In this document: piece after piece, positions 22,689 to 33,707 of the stretch | How the letters are laid out: each line of letters begins with the position of its first letter | How positions within the stretch are numbered: position 1 is the stretch's first letter | Source: Stomorhina lunata | Taxonomy: Eukaryota > Arthropoda > Insecta > Diptera > Rhiniidae | Assembly (NCBI GenBank): GCA_933228675.1 | Contig: OW121743.1 | Location: 110,045,468-110,109,467 of the forward strand | Direction: 5' to 3' | Length of the DNA: 64,000 nt | Program-made: the position numbers and the translations under genes | Notes under the pieces: generated by a model | What the model saw: the letters and a program-made list of their open reading frames with translations, nothing else | Told to the model about the DNA's origin: nothing | Databases searched by the model: none

Positions 22689-25130
22689 CAAAGAATATAT
22701 AAAAATAAGAATTTTTTTTGCAAATTTTCCTATAAAAATAAGAAATTTTGGAAATTTTTCTATAAAAATAAGAAATTTTTGAAAAATTTCCTATAAAAAT
22801 AATAAATTTTTGAAAAATTTTCTTGTAACAATAAGAATATTTCGAAAAATTGCCTATAAAAATAAGAAATTTTTTAAAATTTCCTATAAAATAATGAAGA
22901 TATTTTTGCAAAAATTTCCTATAAAAATAAGAAATTTTTGAAAAATTTAATATAAAAATGAGAAATTTTTGAAAAATTTTCTATAAAAATAAGAAATTTT
23001 TGAAAAATTTATTTTAAAAATAAAAAAAATTTGCAAAAAAATATGACATTTTTGAAAAATGTTCTATCAAAAAAGAAATTTTTGAAAAACTTCCTATAAA
23101 AATAAGAAATTTTTGAAAAATTTCCTATTAAAATAAGAACTTTTTGAAAAATTTCCTATTAAAATAAGAACTTTTTGAAAAATTTCCTATTAAAATAAGA
23201 AATTTTTAAAAAATTTCCTATTAAAATAAGAAATTTTTGAAAAATTTCCTATTAAAATAAGACATTTTTGAAAAATTTCCAAAAAAATAAGATATTTTTT
23301 AAAAATTTCCTAAAAAATAAGATATTTTTGAAAAAATTCCTATAAAAGTAAGAAAAATTTTTGAAAAATTTCTTATAAAAATATGAAATTTTTTAAAAAA
23401 TTTTATATAAAAATAAGAAATTTTTGAAAAATTTTCTAAAAACAAAATAAAAAATTTTTGAAAAATTTCCTATAAAAACAAGAAATTTTTGAAAATTTTC
23501 CTATATAAATAAGAAATTTTTGAAAAATTTCCTAAAAAAAAATTAGAAATTTTTGCAAAATTTCCTATAAAAATAAGACATTTTTGAAAAATTTCCTATA
23601 AAAATAAGAAATTTTTTGAAAAATTTCCTATAAAAATAACAAATTTTTTGAAAAATTTCCTATAAAATTAAGAAATTTTTTGAAAAATTTCCTATAAAAA
23701 TAAGAAATTTTTTGAAAAATTTCCTATAAAAATAAGAAATTTTTTGAAAAATTTCCTATAAAAATAAGAAATTTTTGAAAAATTTCCTATAAAAATAAGA
23801 AATTTTTGAAAAATTTTCTATAAAAATAAGAATTTTTTGAAAAATTTTCTATAAAAATAAGAAATTTTTGAAAAATTTTCTATAAAAATAAGAAATTTTT
23901 AAAAAATTTCTTATAAAATAATAAATTTTCAAAAAATGTCCTATTAAAATAAGAAATTTTTGAAAAATTTCCTATAATAATAAGAAATTTTTGAAAAATT
24001 TCCTATAAAAATATGAAATTTTTGAAAAATTTCCTATAAAAATTAAAAAATTTTGAAAAATTTCTTATAAAATAAGAAATTTTCGAAAAATTTTCTATTC
24101 AAATAAGAAATTTTCGAAAAATTTTCTATTAAAATAAGAAATAAGAAAATTTCCTATAAAATTAAGAAATTTTTGAAAAATTTCCAATAAAAATAAGAAA
24201 TAAAAAAAAGAAACTTTTGAAAAATTTCCTATAAAAATTTTTTAAAAAATTTTATATAAAAATAAGAAATTTTTGAACAATTTCCTAAAAAAAATAAATA
24301 ACAAATTTTTGAAAAATTTTCCAAAAACAAAATAAAAAATTTTTGAAAAATTTCCTATGAAAACAATAAATTTTTGAAAATTTTCCTATATAAATAAGAA
24401 ATTTTTAAAAAATGTCCTATAGAAAAAATAAATTTTTGAAAAATTTCCTATAAAAATAAGAAATTTTTAAAAAAATTTCCTATAAAAATAAGAAATTTTT
24501 GAAAAATTTCCTATAAAAATAAGAAAATTTTGAAAAATTACCTACAAAAATAAGAAAATTTTGAAAAATTTCCTACAAAAATAAGAAAATTTTGAAAAAT
24601 TTTCTACAAAAATAAGAAATTTTTCAAAAATTTCCTATAAAAAAAAAAAAATTTTTGAAAAATTTGCTTTAAAAATAAGAAATTTTTGAAAAATTTCCTA
24701 TAAAAAAAAAAGAAAATTTTGAAAAATTTGCTATAAAAATAAGAAATTTTTGAAAAATTTGCTATAAAAATAAGAAATTTTTGAAAAATTTCCTATAAAA
24801 ATAAGAAATTTTTGAAAAATTTTCTATAAAAATAAGAAATTTTTGAAAAATTTGCTTTAAAATTAAGAAGTTTTTGAAAAATTTCTTACAAAAATAAAAA
24901 ATCTATAAAAATAAGAAATTTTTGAAAATTTTCCTATAAAAAATAAGGAAATTTTTTTTAAATTTCCTATAAAAATAAAATATTATCGAAAAATTTCCTA
25001 TAAAAATAAGAAATTTCTTAAAAATTTCCTATAAAAATAAGAAATTTCTTAAAAATTTCCTATAAAAATAAGAAATTTTTTAAAATTTTCCTATAAAAAT
25101 AAAAAATTTTTAAAAAATTTCTTTTAAAAA
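22689..25130 (+). repeat. Minisatellite array F (31-bp unit, TTTGAAAAATTTCC spacer)
   Basis: The unit is AAGAAATTTTTGAAAAATTT followed by CCTATAAAAAT, 31 bp, in about 75-80 degenerate copies. It is the same family as 26830-28645 and, on the other strand, 44790-46920. Unlike the other arrays its pyrimidine box is TTTCCTATAA instead of CTATAG. No coding content. Confidence 0.9.
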
Positions 25131-26681
25131 CAAATAGTCGATTAAATGTTTATATGGTAAATTTTTTTATGCGTTTCAATAAATATCAGAGAATATATGA
25201 TCCTTCAACTTATTATCACTTATTATGAAACCGAATTTTGTGTGAACAATATTTTATGCATAAAATTTACATTTCATCTCCCATTTGCATTTAATATAAT
25301 GTTTTCCTAAAAAACTTCATTACTTTATTGTATATTTATATAACCTTCTATTTCCTCAATTCCCATACCTCTGGCACTACCTTACTTACATCTCATTACA
25401 ATTACAAATTTTATCAAATAAATTGCAAGAAGTCCTTGTAATCATTTTGAATATTTTTATTTATTATATAGAAATGTATTTGCAAAGATTTTTTTATTAG
25501 ACCTAAGCAAAATGAAGTTCAGACCACATTAGCATAGGCCTCCAATACAACAAAAGGAAGAAAAAAAAAAGAATCTTACACAAACAAGAGTCGCTTAAGA
25601 TGAAACAAACGTAACCATAAAAGAAATGTCGAAAACTTGGGTGTCAATAAGCCTTATTGGGTTTAGAGTTGACTGATGATGGGCAGACAGTCGGAAAAAA
25701 AGACAGACAGACAGACAGACAGTTTACAAAAAAAAGTAAAAAAAATCCATGAAAAGAAAAAATAACTTAAGAATACGCGCAATAAAATCAAATAATATGA
25801 GCCAGCAAGTTATTGACTTTTTTGTGTCTTTATTGAAAAGCTCACGGGATAAATTTTATATTTCTTCATTGTTCAATATTATTTGTATTTACTTTAAGGA
25901 TTTTCTTTTCCTTTCTTGCACAATTTCAGTAGAATACATATAAATTGATTTTCTCGTTTATTTTATTGTTTGTCCATGAATTCCGACTCGTGCTAATGGC
26001 TAAAGGTGGTTTTTTCGAAATTGGAATTTTTGTGGAATACTAAGAAATTTCTAAATTTAATTTCTGGTTTTCTTTAAAGCTGAATATTTTATATAATTTT
26101 AAGAAATAAATTTAAAATGTACATATCTTAGACTAAAATTTGATAAATTAGGTTACAAAAATGCACATTAATTTGTTTATTTCAATAATTCTAATATTCA
26201 ATTTAGGAAGAAACTTAAGGTTAAAATGTTGATTTTGCAATATATGACAAGAAATTATCGAGATGGTTAAGATTATGAAGCTAATATTTTATTTGTTTTT
26301 GAAATGTTTAACTTTATTAAAAAATATTATTTTTTAATTAATAGTTTTCCTTACAAAATTTCACTTTTATAAATGGCCAGCATCATAGCCGTATATTATT
26401 GTATACAAATGCCTTTTAAAGACTTACTTAAGAAAAATCCTTTACATTTATATAACAATCAAATAACATTAAGTGCCCATTTTGAAAGAACTAATAATAA
26501 ACTAGAACGAAATTCCAAACATACACAGATTCATTCGTAATAGAAAAGTGAAAAAATATAATTTGTATGGATTTTTTTTTTTTTTTTCAAAAGAATAAGA
26601 AAGAAATCCCTATTAAGTCAAACCAAGTGACCAAAGATTAAAAAAACAAAACTGAAAAAAATCTAGAAAGAAAAATATTAA
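25131..26681. other. Non-repetitive intergenic or intronic sequence
   Basis: This separates two blocks of the same 31-bp family. Apart from the GACA microsatellite at 25701 I see no element. The frame at 25749-25943 has no motif and AT-driven composition. Confidence 0.45.
25701..25722 (+). repeat. (GACA)n microsatellite
   Basis: Five GACA units in a row, with shorter related runs upstream (GGGCAGACAG). A complementary TGTC run lies at about 26716-26740. Confidence 0.85.
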
Positions 26682-26707
26682 ATATTCCTAAGGCCAATGA
26701 CTTTATT
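26682..26707 (+). repeat. Left direct repeat bracketing the second 31-bp array
   Basis: This 26-bp sequence (AATATTCC-type start, then GCCAATGACTTTATT) recurs at 28654-28679 with two differences. The pair brackets the 31-bp array and its left flank. Confidence 0.6.
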
Positions 26708-26829
26708 TAAGCGATGTCTGTCTGTCTATCTGTCTGTTAAGGGCACGGTAGAGCGTAAACTGAAACTTTTCAAAATATTCTTCATTTCTTGGAAAATTTT
26801 TGTATTGAAATTGGGCGAAATCGGTTTAC
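26708..26829 (-). repeat. Dispersed-repeat remnant with TGTC microsatellite
   Basis: AAGCGATGTCTGTCTGTC followed by TATCTGTCTGTT is the reverse-complement style of the GACGGACATCGCT block in the elements at the left edge of the window. GAAATTGGGCGAAATCGGTT at about 26809 is another phrase typical of fly dispersed repeats. The remnant is too short to assign. Confidence 0.4.
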
Positions 26830-28645
26830 AAAAAAATAAGAAATTTTTGAAATATTTTCTGTAAAACTAAGAAATTTTTGAAAAATTTCCTATAAAAATA
26901 AGAAACTTTTGAAAAATTTCCTAGTAAAATAAGAAATGTTTGAAAATTTTCCTACAAAACTAAGAAATTTTTAAAAAATTTTCTAAACAATTCAATATTT
27001 TTTAAAAACTTCCTGTAATAATAAAAAATTTCCTATAAAAATAAAAATTTTTTGAAAAATCTCCTATAAAAATAAGAAGTTTTTTAAAAATTTCCTATAA
27101 AAATTAGAAATTTTTGAAAAAATTCCAATAAAAATAAGAAATTTCTGAAAAATTTCCTGTAAAAATAAGAAATTTCTGAAAATTTTCCTATAAAAATAAG
27201 AAATTTTTAAAAAATTTCCTATAGAAATAAGAAATTTTTGAAAAATTTCCTATAAAAATAAGAAATTTTTGAAAAATTTCCTATAGGAATAAGAAATTTT
27301 TGATAAATTTTCTAAAAAATTTAAATTTTTTTAAAAATGTTCTATAGGTATAAAAATAAGAAATTTCTGAAAAATTTCCTATAAAAATAAGAAATTTTTA
27401 AAAAATTTCCTATAGAAATAAGAAATTTTTGAAAAATTTCCTATAAAAATAAAAAATTTTTGAAAAATTTCCTATAGAAATAAGAAATTTTTGATAAATT
27501 TTCTAAAAAATTTAAATTTTTTTAAAAATGTTCTATAAGTATAAAAAATTTCCTTTAAAAATAAGAATTTTTTGAAAAATTTCCTACAAAATAAGAAATT
27601 TTTGAAAAATTTTCTATAAAAATAAAAAATTTTTGAAAAATTTTCCTATAAAAATAAGAAATTTTTGAAAAATTTCCTATAAAAATAAGAAACTTTTGAA
27701 AAATTTGCTATAAAAATGAAAAATTTTTAAAAATTTCAAATAAAAATAAGAAATTTTTATAAAATTTCTTATAAAATAAGATTTTTTTTAAATTTCTTAT
27801 AAAAATTTGAAAAATTTCCTATAGAAATAAGATTTTTTTTTTAATTTCTTATAAAAAAACAAATTTTTGTAAAATTTCATATAAAAATAAGAAATTTTTG
27901 TAAAATTTCATATAGAAGTAGGAAATTTTTGTAAAATTTCATATAGAAGTAGGAAATTTTTGTAAAATTTCCTATAAAAAAATTTATAAAAACTTTTTAT
28001 ACAAATCAGATTTTTTTTTTGTAATTTTCTATAAAAATCAAAACTTTTGGAAAAATTTCGTATAAAAATTAAAATTTTTTTAAAAATTTCCTATAAAAAT
28101 AAGAAATTTTTGAAATATTTCCTAAAAAAAAAAAACAAGAAATTTTTGTAAATTTCGGATAAAAATAAAAATTTTTTGAAAATATTTAATAAAAATAAGA
28201 AATTTTTGAAAAATTCCTGTAAAAATAAGAAATTTTTGAAAAATTCCTGTAAAAATAAGAAATTTTTGAAAATTTTCCTATGAAGATAAGAAATTTTTTA
28301 AAAATTTCCTATAAAAATGAAAAATTTCCGATAAAAATAAGACATTTTTGTAAAATTTCTTATAAAAATAAGAAATTTTTGTAAAATTTCCTATAAAAAA
28401 AAGGAAATTTTTGAAAATTTTCCTATAAAAAAATTTTAAAAACTTCATGTAAAAATCAGAAATTTTTTAAAAATTTGCTTTCAAAATCAAAATTTTTTGA
28501 AAAATTTCCTATAAGAATAATTTTTTTTTTAAATTTCAATAAAAATAAGAAATTTTTTAAAATTTCTTATAAAAATAAGAAATTTTTAAATAATTTCCTA
28601 TAAAAAATAAGAATTTTTAAAAAATCTCCTATAAAAATAAAAACA
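26830..28645 (+). repeat. Minisatellite, second block of the 31-bp family
   Basis: Same unit and orientation as array F. It contains a higher-order direct repeat of about 191 bp: the irregular unit starting GATAAATTTTCTAAAAAATT occurs at 27302 and 27493 with the same neighbours. Confidence 0.85.
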
Positions 28646-28653
28646 ATTATCGA

Positions 28654-28679
28654 ACATTCCTAACGCCAATGACTTTATT
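28654..28679 (+). repeat. Right direct repeat bracketing the second 31-bp array
   Basis: Partner of 26682-26707 with 24 of 26 bases identical. Confidence 0.6.
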
Positions 28680-28726
28680 ACCCATTTTAAAGTCTAAACT
28701 TATAACCAAAATAAATGTTTGCTTTT

Positions 28727-29000
28727 TTATACCAACCATTAAAAAGAATGGGGGGTATGTTGAGTCCAATTTTTACATACTGTCCCTAACATATCGTCAA
28801 GTATCTTAAGAATTAATTGTTCAATATGTACTTCCTGTGCCTATACTGTTTACCGAGCTATCATCTAAATTGGGCCGTGTTTTGCGTAGTGTCTGATATG
28901 TGTAATAATCTCAGATCATCCATTTTGATTTGTAAATATATCGAAAATATATATCTCTGACGATATCGCTTCCTTTGGCCAAGTGGGTTTTCATTTTTTT
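28727..29000 (+). mobile_element. Dispersed fly repeat beginning with a TATACC hairpin
   Basis: ATACCAACCATT (28729-28740) pairs with AATGGGGGGTAT (28747-28758). Then come phrases such as AACATATCGTCAAGTATCTT and ATCGAAAATATATATCT. Repeats starting TATACCNNCCAT..ATGGGGGGTAT are widespread between fly genes. The right boundary is not clear, and there is no coding capacity. Confidence 0.45.
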
Positions 29001-29229
29001 TTAATATCATTTTTATAAATTTTTCAACAAACAAAAAAAAACTGAAAAACTATAAAATGCAAACGTAATGTCAAATGCAACCAACAGCAGCAGCAACAAA
29101 AAAGTTTCTTAACAAACAAAAAAAAAAGAAGAAAATAACAACAGAAAAGACATCAACAACAATTGAAGCAAAATTTTATACTCTAGAAATGTTAAGTAAC
29201 AAAATACATTTTCCTCTTGGTTTTTGCAG
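29001..29229. other. Intergenic or intronic sequence ending in acceptor-like signal
   Basis: Contains CAGCAGCAGCAAC near 29085 and ends in TTTTCCTCTTGGTTTTTGCAG, which resembles a splice acceptor. Confidence 0.35.
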
Positions 29230-29453
29230 AAAATAAAAGGATTCGAAGAAAAAGTATTTTTTACAAATTTCTACAATACACGCGTGTAAACAGTGTAATG
29301 GCGCCACTTTGGAATAAAAATGAAATGAAAAGTTTAAAAGTTTCTATACAAAGTTATACACACGCACTAAACAACAACAACAACGACAATTGTTCAGGCA
29401 CACCCACAACGTGCAAACATACGGACAAACTGCAGTTTCTGAAGCTTTACTAG
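29230..29453 (+). other. Candidate terminal exon (low confidence)
   Basis: After the acceptor-like CAG at 29229 one frame stays open for 74 codons to a TAG at 29451-29453. It begins ENKRIRRKS and later has an asparagine run (NNNNN). The phase fits the candidate exon at 22081-22223. The composition, lack of any domain and the 7-kb repeat-filled gap argue for chance. Confidence 0.15.
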
Positions 29454-30305
29454 CTTCCACTACAGAGAGTCCTCATATGGCATCATTTTATAAGTTGAAC
29501 AACAATCGGATTAGCTTTTTACAAGATCTCGTTTGTGCATTATGTTTTGTTGTTCCTTTTAAGATTTTTGATTTGATGCTTTCAGTCACATGTGTATGAG
29601 CTGTGATGGAGGACCTTGTAGAAATAGTAGTGAGTATAAAAGCCAATTTAAAGATAGTATGTATCTACTTTTTTGACTATAACTAGTACAAAAGGAAATT
29701 GATGTCCACTATTTTCTTTACTTTATGCTTGAGAAGTGGACAACCTCTTATTTGATATCTTTAATAAGCTCAGTAAAAACAAGTTTTGGCTTTATCGACA
29801 ATATGTTATGAATAATGTAGCTATTGTCCACCTTTTGCATTACTTTAAGATTCAAAAGTATGCAATTCTAATAACTATTAATGAGATAACATTCTCCTCA
29901 TAAATGTCATAATTAAAAACATTTTAAATATACTTTTATATGAAAATGTGCTTAAATGAAAGTTCCCTATCACTAGTTACTTTTACAAAATTATAAATGT
30001 AAAAGTTGAAAAATATATTCCGCTTGGCAGTTTTATTTGCATATGTTTAAGAGCACCTTTCATGAAGAACAATAACTTAAATTTTCCTAAAAGGCTTTTG
30101 AACCAAAGAAAGCATGAACAACACAGCAGCACCAAAGACATCAAAGTTAATATGATTACAGTATATAGTGCACTTCAACGCTTTAAAGCAAAAGTGGGAC
30201 AATTTATAAATCACTTTTTTTATAAAGTTGCTTAACATTTTAAATTTTATTTAAAAGATTTTTCAAAAATATTGGGACGCCAAACATTTAATTAATAAGT
30301 TTAAG
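29454..30305. other. Intergenic sequence, nothing recognised
   Basis: AT-rich, ordinary complexity; no gene or repeat unit found. Confidence 0.45.
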
Positions 30306-30572
30306 TGTAGTGTATTGCACTAAAATCCCAATTTATTACAATTATTTATTATTGTAATAATAATTTGTTGGACACAATAATTCGTATATATTCTATCCCT
30401 CTAATAAGATATTATGTCTGCTTTTCGCTCTGTCTAGAATTAGGGATAATCCTCCAGAAGATATGGCCTAACCAACCATGGAAAACCAAAATCTTTTTGG
30501 TTTTATCAAAAAACTATTTATTAGAATAATAAATAATTGTAATAAATTGGGAGCTTAGTGCAATACACTACA
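30306..30572 (+). mobile_element. MITE with about 53-bp terminal inverted repeats (family M2)
   Basis: The left arm 30306-30358 and right arm 30520-30572 are nearly perfect inverted copies, starting TGTAGTGTATTGCACTAA and continuing through CCCAATTTATTACAATTA. Weaker similarity extends a few bases outward on both sides (AGTTTAAG / AGTTTTAC), so the exact ends and target duplication are uncertain. The interior includes GGGATAATCCTCC and CTAACCAACCATGG, which also occur in the half copies at 41825-42010 and 51252-51436. No protein is encoded here. Confidence 0.75.
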
Positions 30573-30761
30573 GTAAAACTTTTTTAAAATTTTTACTTAT
30601 AAGTTGAGTAATTTTTGAACTTTAAAATTTGGATCGATTCTTTTCAAGTCTTATTTTTTTCTTGTAATTATATCCTGGAAATTTATAGTATTTTTTATGT
30701 CTATCGATTCAAATATAAAGAGAATTTTTCGGTTTTACAAATTAACCCATTAATGGCATTT

Positions 30762-31033
30762 GTTGCTTATAAGCAACATTGTAAATTATTAGTCATAATT
30801 CCTTTATTTGTTGTTGTTTTTGATAACTATTTTTTCACAACTGAAATGAATATTTGTGAGCATTGAATTATATAGATACTTTTTTAGAACCAAAAGCGAG
30901 AGGATTCTTTTTTAAAAAAAAGTAAATTGTTATAAATAACAGTTTATGGAATGAGATTAAGTTAGTATAACTTAAGAATAGTTCTTATTGTCATGTAGGG
31001 AATTTCATAAACACAGTGTTGCTTATAGGCAAC
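30762..31033 (+). mobile_element. Repeat bordered by a 16-bp palindrome (family P16), copy 1
   Basis: It opens with the perfect palindrome GTTGCTTATAAGCAAC (30762-30777) and closes with GTTGCTTATAGGCAAC (31018-31033). Between them, ACATTGTAAATT, TTCCTTTA.TT.TTGTTGTTTTT, ATTTGTGAGCATT and GAATTTCATAAACA occur in the same order as in 35529-37240. The interior is AT-rich with no coding frame common to both copies. I do not recognise the class. A lone palindrome also occurs at 39081-39096. Confidence 0.65.
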
Positions 31034-31312
31034 ATTTGTACATACTTAGTAGGAATATTATTAACACTCAAAAATAATGCCCCTATTGCCGTTCTCAACT
31101 CAACTCAACTCAATTTGGTCGTCTGCCAGTCGACCCAACTTTCCTCAATCAAATTATTTTTTGATATTGCGGAACTAAAAACGTTGAGTTTTTTAGTTGG
31201 GTCGACTGGCAGACGACCAAATTGAGTTGAGTTGAAAACGGCAATAGGGGCATTATTTTTGATTGTTAAAAATATTCATACTAACTATGGACAAATGTTG
31301 CCTATAAGCAAC
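31018..31312. repeat. 295-bp inverted repeat ending in GTTGCYTATARGCAAC
   Basis: The whole interval folds back on itself. GTTGCTTATAGGCAAC at the left matches the complement of GTTGCCTATAAGCAAC at 31297-31312. ATTTGTACATA / TATGGACAAAT, GGAATATTATTAA / TTAAAAATATTC and CAAAAATAATGCCCC / GGGGCATTATTTTTG continue the pairing into the MITE core. The arms are about 130 bp with a short loop. Confidence 0.8.
31079..31251. mobile_element. MITE with GCCCCTATTGCCGTT ends (family M3), copy 1
   Basis: The left arm GCCCCTATTGCCGTT, AACTCAACTCAATTTGG, TCGTCTGCCAGTCGACCCAA is exactly mirrored on the right. The centre is TTTTTTGATATTGCGGAACT. A second copy sits at 62975-63199. In this copy the inverted repeat continues beyond the family ends into P16-type sequence. 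Confidence 0.8.
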
Positions 31313-31739
31313 TGTAATAGGGGCATTAGTTTGAAATGGAAGAACAAGAAGAAAAGAGAACATAGAAGAAAAAATCTGTCAAGAAGCCAAATTTCCAGTA
31401 AAATATTTCTCTGAGTCTTCGATGATAAAGTTACAATCTAGATTTGCAACGAAATAAATCTATATTCGACGCAAGCGAAAGGCTCAGTGCCAAATTGTTT
31501 AGGGCACTCCTCTTAAATAAATGAATGAGCCTATATTATTTAATACTACAACAGACAAATATCATATATGAATTCTGATTAGAAGATTGCGTGAATAATA
31601 CCGCCTATAGAATATTTAGAGCAAAGGGATCGAGGTGGTCTTGTGAACCCTTCCCACAATTCTGCGGGATTCTATCTTTAATTAAATCTAAGAATATCTT
31701 TGGTCTTGATCAATTTGGTCGTTAGGTAGACATGAAAGG
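31313..31739. other. Intergenic sequence; part repeated at about 38805-38890
   Basis: The part at about 31635-31735 (GGTCTTGTGAACCCTTCC, CTTTAATTAAATCTAA, GGTCTTGATCAATTTGG) aligns loosely with 38805-38890 and is an old, unidentified dispersed repeat. No coding frame survives. Confidence 0.35.
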
Positions 31740-33707
31740 GCTAAAAGATCAAAAATTTGTCTATAGAAAATTTACTTATGAAAAATTTTTCTATAGAAAA
31801 TTTTCTTATCAAACATTTTTCTATAGAAAATTGTCTTATCAAAAATTTTTCTATAGAAAATCTTTTTACCAAAAATTTTCTATAGAAAATTTTTTTAGCA
31901 AAAATTTTCCTATATTTTTTAATCAAAAATTTTTCTATAGAAAATGATTTTATCAACAATTTTTCTATAGAAAATTTTCTTTCAAAAATATTTTTATCAA
32001 AAGTTATTCTATACAAAATTTTTTGTCAAAAATTTTTCTATAAAAATTTTCTTTCAAAAATTTTTACATACAAATTTTTTTCTTCAAAAATTTTTTCATA
32101 GAAAATTTTTTCATTTTTCTATAGAAAATTCTTTTAATCAAACATTTTTCTATAGAAAATTTTTTTATCAAAAATTTTTCTATAGAAAATTTTTCTTTAA
32201 AAATTTTTTTTATCAAAAAATTTTCTATAGAAAATTTTTTATCAAAAATTTTTCTATAGAAATTTTTTTATCAAAAAATTTTTTATAGAAAATTTTTATA
32301 TCAAAAATTTTCTATAGAAACATTTTTGATAAAATTTTCTATAGAAAAATTTTTGATAAAAAAATTTTCTATAGAAAAATTTTTGATTAAAAGAATTTTC
32401 TATGGAAAAATTTTTAAAGGAAAACATTTTTTATCAAAAATTTTTCTATAGAAATTTGTTTATCAAAAATTTTTCTATAGAAATTTTTTTATAAAAAAAT
32501 TTTGTATAGAAAATTTTTTTTTACCAAAAATTGTTCTATAGAAAATTTTTTTACCAAAATTTTTTCTTTAGAAAATTTTTTTACCAAAAATTTTTCTTTA
32601 GAAAATTTTTTACCAAAAATTTTTCTTTGGGAAATTTTTTTTAGAAAATTTTTTTATCAAAAATTTTTCTATATTTTTGTATCAAAAATTTTTTTATCAA
32701 CAATTTTTCTATAGAAAACTTTCTTTCAAAAATATTTTTATCAAAAATTTTTCTATAAAAAATTTTTTGTCAACAATTTTTCTATACAAAATTTTTTGTC
32801 AACAATTTTTCTATAAAAATTTTTTTTCAAAAATTTTTTCATAGAAAGTTTTTTCATCAAAAATTTTTTATAAAAATTTTTTTATCAAAAATTTTTATAT
32901 ATTTTTTCTATCAAAAATTTTTCTATAAAATTTTTTTTTTTAAAAAAAAATTATCAAAAATGTTTCTATATTTTTTTTATCAAAAATTTTTCTAAATAAA
33001 ATTTTTTTTATCAAAAACTTTTCTATAGGAAATTTTTTCATCAAAAATTTTTCTATAAAAAAATTTACTTTTTATCAAAAATTTTCCTATAGAAAATTTT
33101 TGCCTCAAAAAAACAAAAAATTTATTTATCAAAAATTTTTCTAAAATAATTTTTATCAAAAATTTTTCTATAGTAAATTTTTTTATCAAAAATTTTTCTA
33201 TAGTAAATTTTTTTATCAAAAATTTTTCTATAGAAAATTTTTTTATCAAAAATTTTTTTATCAAAAAGTTTTCTATAGAAAATTTTTTTATCAAAAATTT
33301 TTCTATAGAAAATTTTTTACCAAAAAATTTTTTAAAGAAAATTTTTTTATCACAAATTTTAAAAAAATTTAAAAACCTAAAATTACCTAAAATTACAATA
33401 GAATTTATTTCTTTTTTGAAAAATATGTCCAATATTTACAAAAATATTCCCAATGTTTACAAAAACAAAAGTGTCGTGGCAACAATGTTCGAGATTATAT
33501 TTCTTTGTTCTCTCGAATTTTGTTACTATAAATTGGATTTTGATTTGTTTCTTGCCTATTTTGTTTTTGTCTTTTCTTTAACAAAGGGGCACCTACCAAC
33601 TCTGTTAATATCCAACTGAATTATTTTAATACTCATTTTAACGATCGTGGTATTTACGAAATTACAAAAATTCTTCGGCTTCTGGTGGTATGGGCTGCCT
33701 ACGCCTG
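31740..33707 (+). mobile_element. hAT-type minisatellite element, copy 2 (no head visible)
   Basis: A 30-bp TTATC array at 31740-33370 is followed by the family tail at 33375-33707, with ATATTCCCAATGTTTAC, AGTGTCGTGGCAACAATG, GGTGGTATGGGCTGCC and an end GCCTACGCCTG. The head seen in other copies (GAACAGAAC..) is missing, so the left side is truncated or rearranged. The eight bases after the right end are ACTATAAG, which fit the hAT target pattern nTnnnnAn, but no left partner is evident. Reading frames in the array (KFLIKKFSIE type) are artefacts of the 30-bp unit. Confidence 0.65.

Noticed and set aside
30615..30866. Frame sharing VAYKQH with a frame at 39009
   Set aside because: The shared residues are just the translated GTTGCTTATAAGCAAC palindrome; the rest is unrelated.
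32992..33432. 146-codon frame on the minus strand
   Set aside because: Mostly 30-bp array translated; no domain and no conservation with the other family copies.
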